Assembly (NCBI GenBank): GCA_903888345.1
Contig: CAISTG010000033.1
Coordinates: 1-32,141 of the forward strand
Length of the DNA: 32,141 bases
DNA from: Candidatus Buchananbacteria bacterium
GTDB taxonomy: Bacteria > Patescibacteriota > Patescibacteriia > 2-01-FULL-39-33
Direction of reading: 5' to 3'
Under the pieces are notes generated by a model. That model saw only the letters and a program-made list of their open reading frames with translations. It searched no databases and was not told the origin of the DNA. Numbering within the stretch: position 1 is the first letter of the stretch; every line of letters begins with the position of its first letter. The translations under genes and the position numbers were made by a program. Positions 30,343-32,141 of this stretch are shown piece by piece.

Positions 30343-31788
30343 TTATTCACTGACTTCTTCGGTAGGAGGTTCAGCCATCTCTTCAACTACTGGGGCTTCT
30401 TCTAAGGTTTCTGCTGGCTCAGTAACTTCAGTTACTACTGGTTCTTCAGCTACTGGAGTTTCTTCGCTAGCTTCAATTTCGGCAGCGACTTCAGCTAGTT
30501 CCGCCTTAACACCGTCAGAGATAATATCGATCTTCCAGCCGGTTAAGCGCGAGGCTAAGCGGACATTTTGCCCGGCACGGCCAATTGCTAGCGACAATTG
30601 ATCTTCTTTAACTTTGACAACTGCGAAATGACTAGCCTCATCTGTTTTAACGTCAACCACCTTGGCTGGTGACAGGGAGTTAGTAATAAATTTGGCTGGA
30701 TTTTCATCCCACAAAATAATATCAACTTTTTCACCGGACAATTCGCTAATGATGGTTTGAATACGAGAGCCACGTTGACCGACACAAGAGCCGATCGGAT
30801 CAATGCTTTCTTCGTTCGAAGCGATAGCAACTTTAGTACGGCTGCCAGCTTCACGGGCAATTGATTTGATCTCAATGGCGCCGGAGGCAACTTCAGGAAT
30901 TTCATCTTCGAATACGCCCTTAACTAAATCGGTCGTGGTGCGTGATAATAATAACATGGAACCGCGAGCATTAGCATCGACTGATTTCAAATAGAACTTC
31001 ATGCGATTGCCGATGTTATAGCGTTCACGTTCAACTTGTTCTTCTGGAGGCAAGATAGCAACAGTGTTGCCTAAATCAACCAAGACATTGCGACCTTCAC
31101 GGCGTTGAATGGTACCGATAATAATGGTATTCTCCATTGATTTGTATTCTTCAAAAATTTTCAGTCTTTCTTCTTCTCTTAATTTTTGAATAATAACTTG
31201 TTTGGCCGTTTGAGCCGCCATACGTCCGAATTCACCGGGTACTTCTAATTGAGTGATAATTTCTTCATCCAATTTAGCGTCAGGATTAATTTCTTTGGCA
31301 TCCTTAAGTTGAATTTCAGTTTTAGGATTAAATTTTCTTTCTTCAATATCTTCATCAGCGACTTCTTCGGCTAAGAAAGATTTAATCACCTTGGTTTCAC
31401 CTTGGTTTTTTTCTTCCTCTTCTTGTAATTGTTTTTCTTTTAAGGCGGCGGCGAAGGCAGCGGCAAAGGAGGCGCCAGCTTCTTCTTTAATCTTTTTTTG
31501 TTTTGATTTTGATTCGGTTTTGACGGTGGTAGTCACTGTTTTTTCTTCAGCAACCTCTCCCTCTTCGCCTTCTTCAGGCACATCCTCAACGACAGTTTTA
31601 ACATCAAAAACTTTAACGTCGCCGGTTTTGGCGTCGAATTCAGTAATGATGTTCTGCAGTTTATTGCCGAAATCTTTGCGATAAGCGGCGGCCATAGCCG
31701 ACTCGATGGCGACCAAGACCACTTCTTCGCTTAAGTTTTTTTCCTGGCAGATCTGTTGGATGGCTGCCTGGATAGGTGATTGACTCAT
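30343..31788 (-). CDS. nusA: Transcription factor NusA with an insertion in the N-terminal domain
   Basis: The 481-residue protein has the RNA-polymerase-binding N-terminal domain (1-70 and 158-215), S1 domain (about 220-285), KH1 (GSCVGQRGSRIQ, 333-344) and KH2 (AIGRAGQNVRLASRL, 401-415). A roughly 85-residue Glu/Lys/Ala-rich segment (about 70-157) interrupts the N-terminal domain between VFDVKTVVEDV and EIQLKDAKEINPDA, which are adjacent in ordinary NusA. A 50-residue acidic tail ends the protein, instead of the acidic repeat domains of E. coli. NusA modulates pausing, termination and antitermination. The gene is preceded by a leader of about 190 nt with a terminator-like hairpin. Confidence 0.93.
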   Translation of the reverse strand: MSQSPIQAAIQQICQEKNLSEEVVLVAIESAMAAAYRKDFGNKLQNIITEFDAKTGDVKVFDVKTVVEDVPEEGEEGEVAEEKTVTTTVKTESKSKQKKIKEEAGASFAAAFAAALKEKQLQEEEEKNQGETKVIKSFLAEEVADEDIEERKFNPKTEIQLKDAKEINPDAKLDEEIITQLEVPGEFGRMAAQTAKQVIIQKLREEERLKIFEEYKSMENTIIIGTIQRREGRNVLVDLGNTVAILPPEEQVERERYNIGNRMKFYLKSVDANARGSMLLLSRTTTDLVKGVFEDEIPEVASGAIEIKSIAREAGSRTKVAIASNEESIDPIGSCVGQRGSRIQTIISELSGEKVDIILWDENPAKFITNSLSPAKVVDVKTDEASHFAVVKVKEDQLSLAIGRAGQNVRLASRLTGWKIDIISDGVKAELAEVAAEIEASEETPVAEEPVVTEVTEPAETLEEAPVVEEMAEPPTEEVSE

Positions 31789-31880
31789 ATGTTTATTAGA
31801 TTTTATCCATTATCGTCATCCTCAGAAAATCCGTAAATGAAATGGTAGGATTTGTCTGGGGATCCAGCTTTATCTGACCT

Positions 31881-31906
31881 AGATTCCCGCCTTCGCGGGA
31901 ATGACG
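31881..31906. repeat. REP-like palindrome, copy 2
   Basis: Matches 17374-17399 with one mismatch; it lies inside the nusA leader. Confidence 0.8.
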
Positions 31907-31937
31907 TAAAGGCGTATTAATTTATTCTCTTCTTACG

Positions 31938-31966
31938 AAAACTGGCAGCCCATTTAAGGCTGCCAG
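31938..31966 (-). terminator. Terminator-like hairpin in the nusA leader
   Basis: CTGGCAGCC/GGCTGCCAG, nine pairs with a seven-base loop, then four T on the minus strand, starting about 10 nt after the predicted transcription start and about 150 nt before the nusA ATG. It is a candidate attenuator. Confidence 0.65.
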
Positions 31967-31980
31967 ATACATCTAAAATA

Positions 31981-32009
31981 AGTATAGCACAAGTGCTTTT
32001 ATTTGTCAA
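31981..32009 (-). promoter_or_regulatory. nusA promoter
   Basis: TTGACA (minus strand, 32004-32009), 17 bp, TATACT (31981-31986) with an extended TGC. The -35 lies 8 nt from the insertion-sequence boundary at 32018. Confidence 0.88.
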
Positions 32010-32017
32010 GGTAGGTG

Positions 32018-32141
32018 GGTAATGTGTACATACATATGGCGGTTTTTCCAAAAGTATGGCAAAATCAGCTACTATGTGTACGAAACTACCTCAGGATGCT
32101 CTCGAAGAAAGGTTGAGATGGGTGCTTCCAATTATGAATAA
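32018..32141 (+). mobile_element. End of an IS481-like insertion sequence (right contig edge)
   Basis: Exact inverted copy of 17-140. It reads outward and is cut by the window end. Confidence 0.7.
32056..32141 (+). CDS. IS481-like transposase, N-terminal fragment (runs off contig)
   Basis: ATG 32056 opens the same frame as the fragment at the left edge, MAKSATMCTKLPQDALEERL then RWVLPIMN, 28 complete codons to the window end. It is the second copy of the same transposase, facing the opposite contig edge. No catalytic region is visible. Confidence 0.6.
   Translation, partial: MAKSATMCTKLPQDALEERLRWVLPIMN

Overview
The window looks like one contig from a Patescibacteria (Candidate Phyla Radiation) type bacterium. 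This is inferred from small, AT-rich, tightly packed genes, many starts without a Shine-Dalgarno sequence just downstream of TGCTATAAT-type -10 boxes, LysM/M23 and lamin-tail surface proteins, a tiny Lys/Ala histone-like protein, and a large serine recombinase at a tRNA. No rRNA gene or other lineage marker is present, so the class cannot be named. UGA is used as a stop (e.g. comM), which gives no sign of recoding.

Both ends carry the same sequence in inverted orientation: 17-140 is the reverse complement of 32018-32141. Each copy holds the 5' end of an IS481-like transposase gene reading outward. The contig therefore probably stops inside two copies of one insertion sequence.

Layout. 149-1400: promoter, small zinc-ribbon gene and two lipoprotein genes. 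1427-4443: endonuclease Q-like repair nuclease, histone-like protein, YkgJ-type cysteine-cluster protein, tRNA-Val(GAC) and an uracil phosphoribosyltransferase-like gene. 4491-12371: a 7.9-kb integrative element. It carries a polar amino-acid ABC transporter whose ATPase is fused to a TrmB-like effector domain, several small zinc-ribbon proteins, an ArdC-like protein, and a large serine recombinase. Its two ends can be placed on a shared TGGTAGGCC core taken from the 3' end of a tRNA-Ile(TAT) gene. 12533-17270: tRNA-Ile, CCA-adding enzyme, a small hypothetical gene, an RluD-like pseudouridine synthase, and a P-loop kinase fused to a PP-loop amidotransferase-like domain. 17410-19702: groEL and groES under a perfect CIRCE operator. 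19826-25554: LysM/M23 peptidase, zinc-ribbon protein, ComM, ribosomal protein L19, tRNA-Leu, tRNA-Val and tRNA-Ala, small unknown genes and a PEBP-family protein. 25594-31788: glycosyltransferase, lamin-tail surface protein, RtcB RNA ligase and NusA.

How it fits together. The chromosomal part is mostly housekeeping: tRNA maturation and repair (CCA enzyme, RluD, RtcB), translation, chaperones, transcription and envelope. The main biological interest is the element. Rejoining its two ends puts the attachment core inside the recombinase reading frame. Integration therefore replaces about 32 C-terminal residues of the recombinase with 10 residues read from tRNA-derived DNA. The displaced 3' tail of the gene is still visible at the other end of the element (4499-4597). 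A partial duplicate of the tRNA lies beside the intact tRNA, so the element sits in the duplicate and leaves the working tRNA undamaged.
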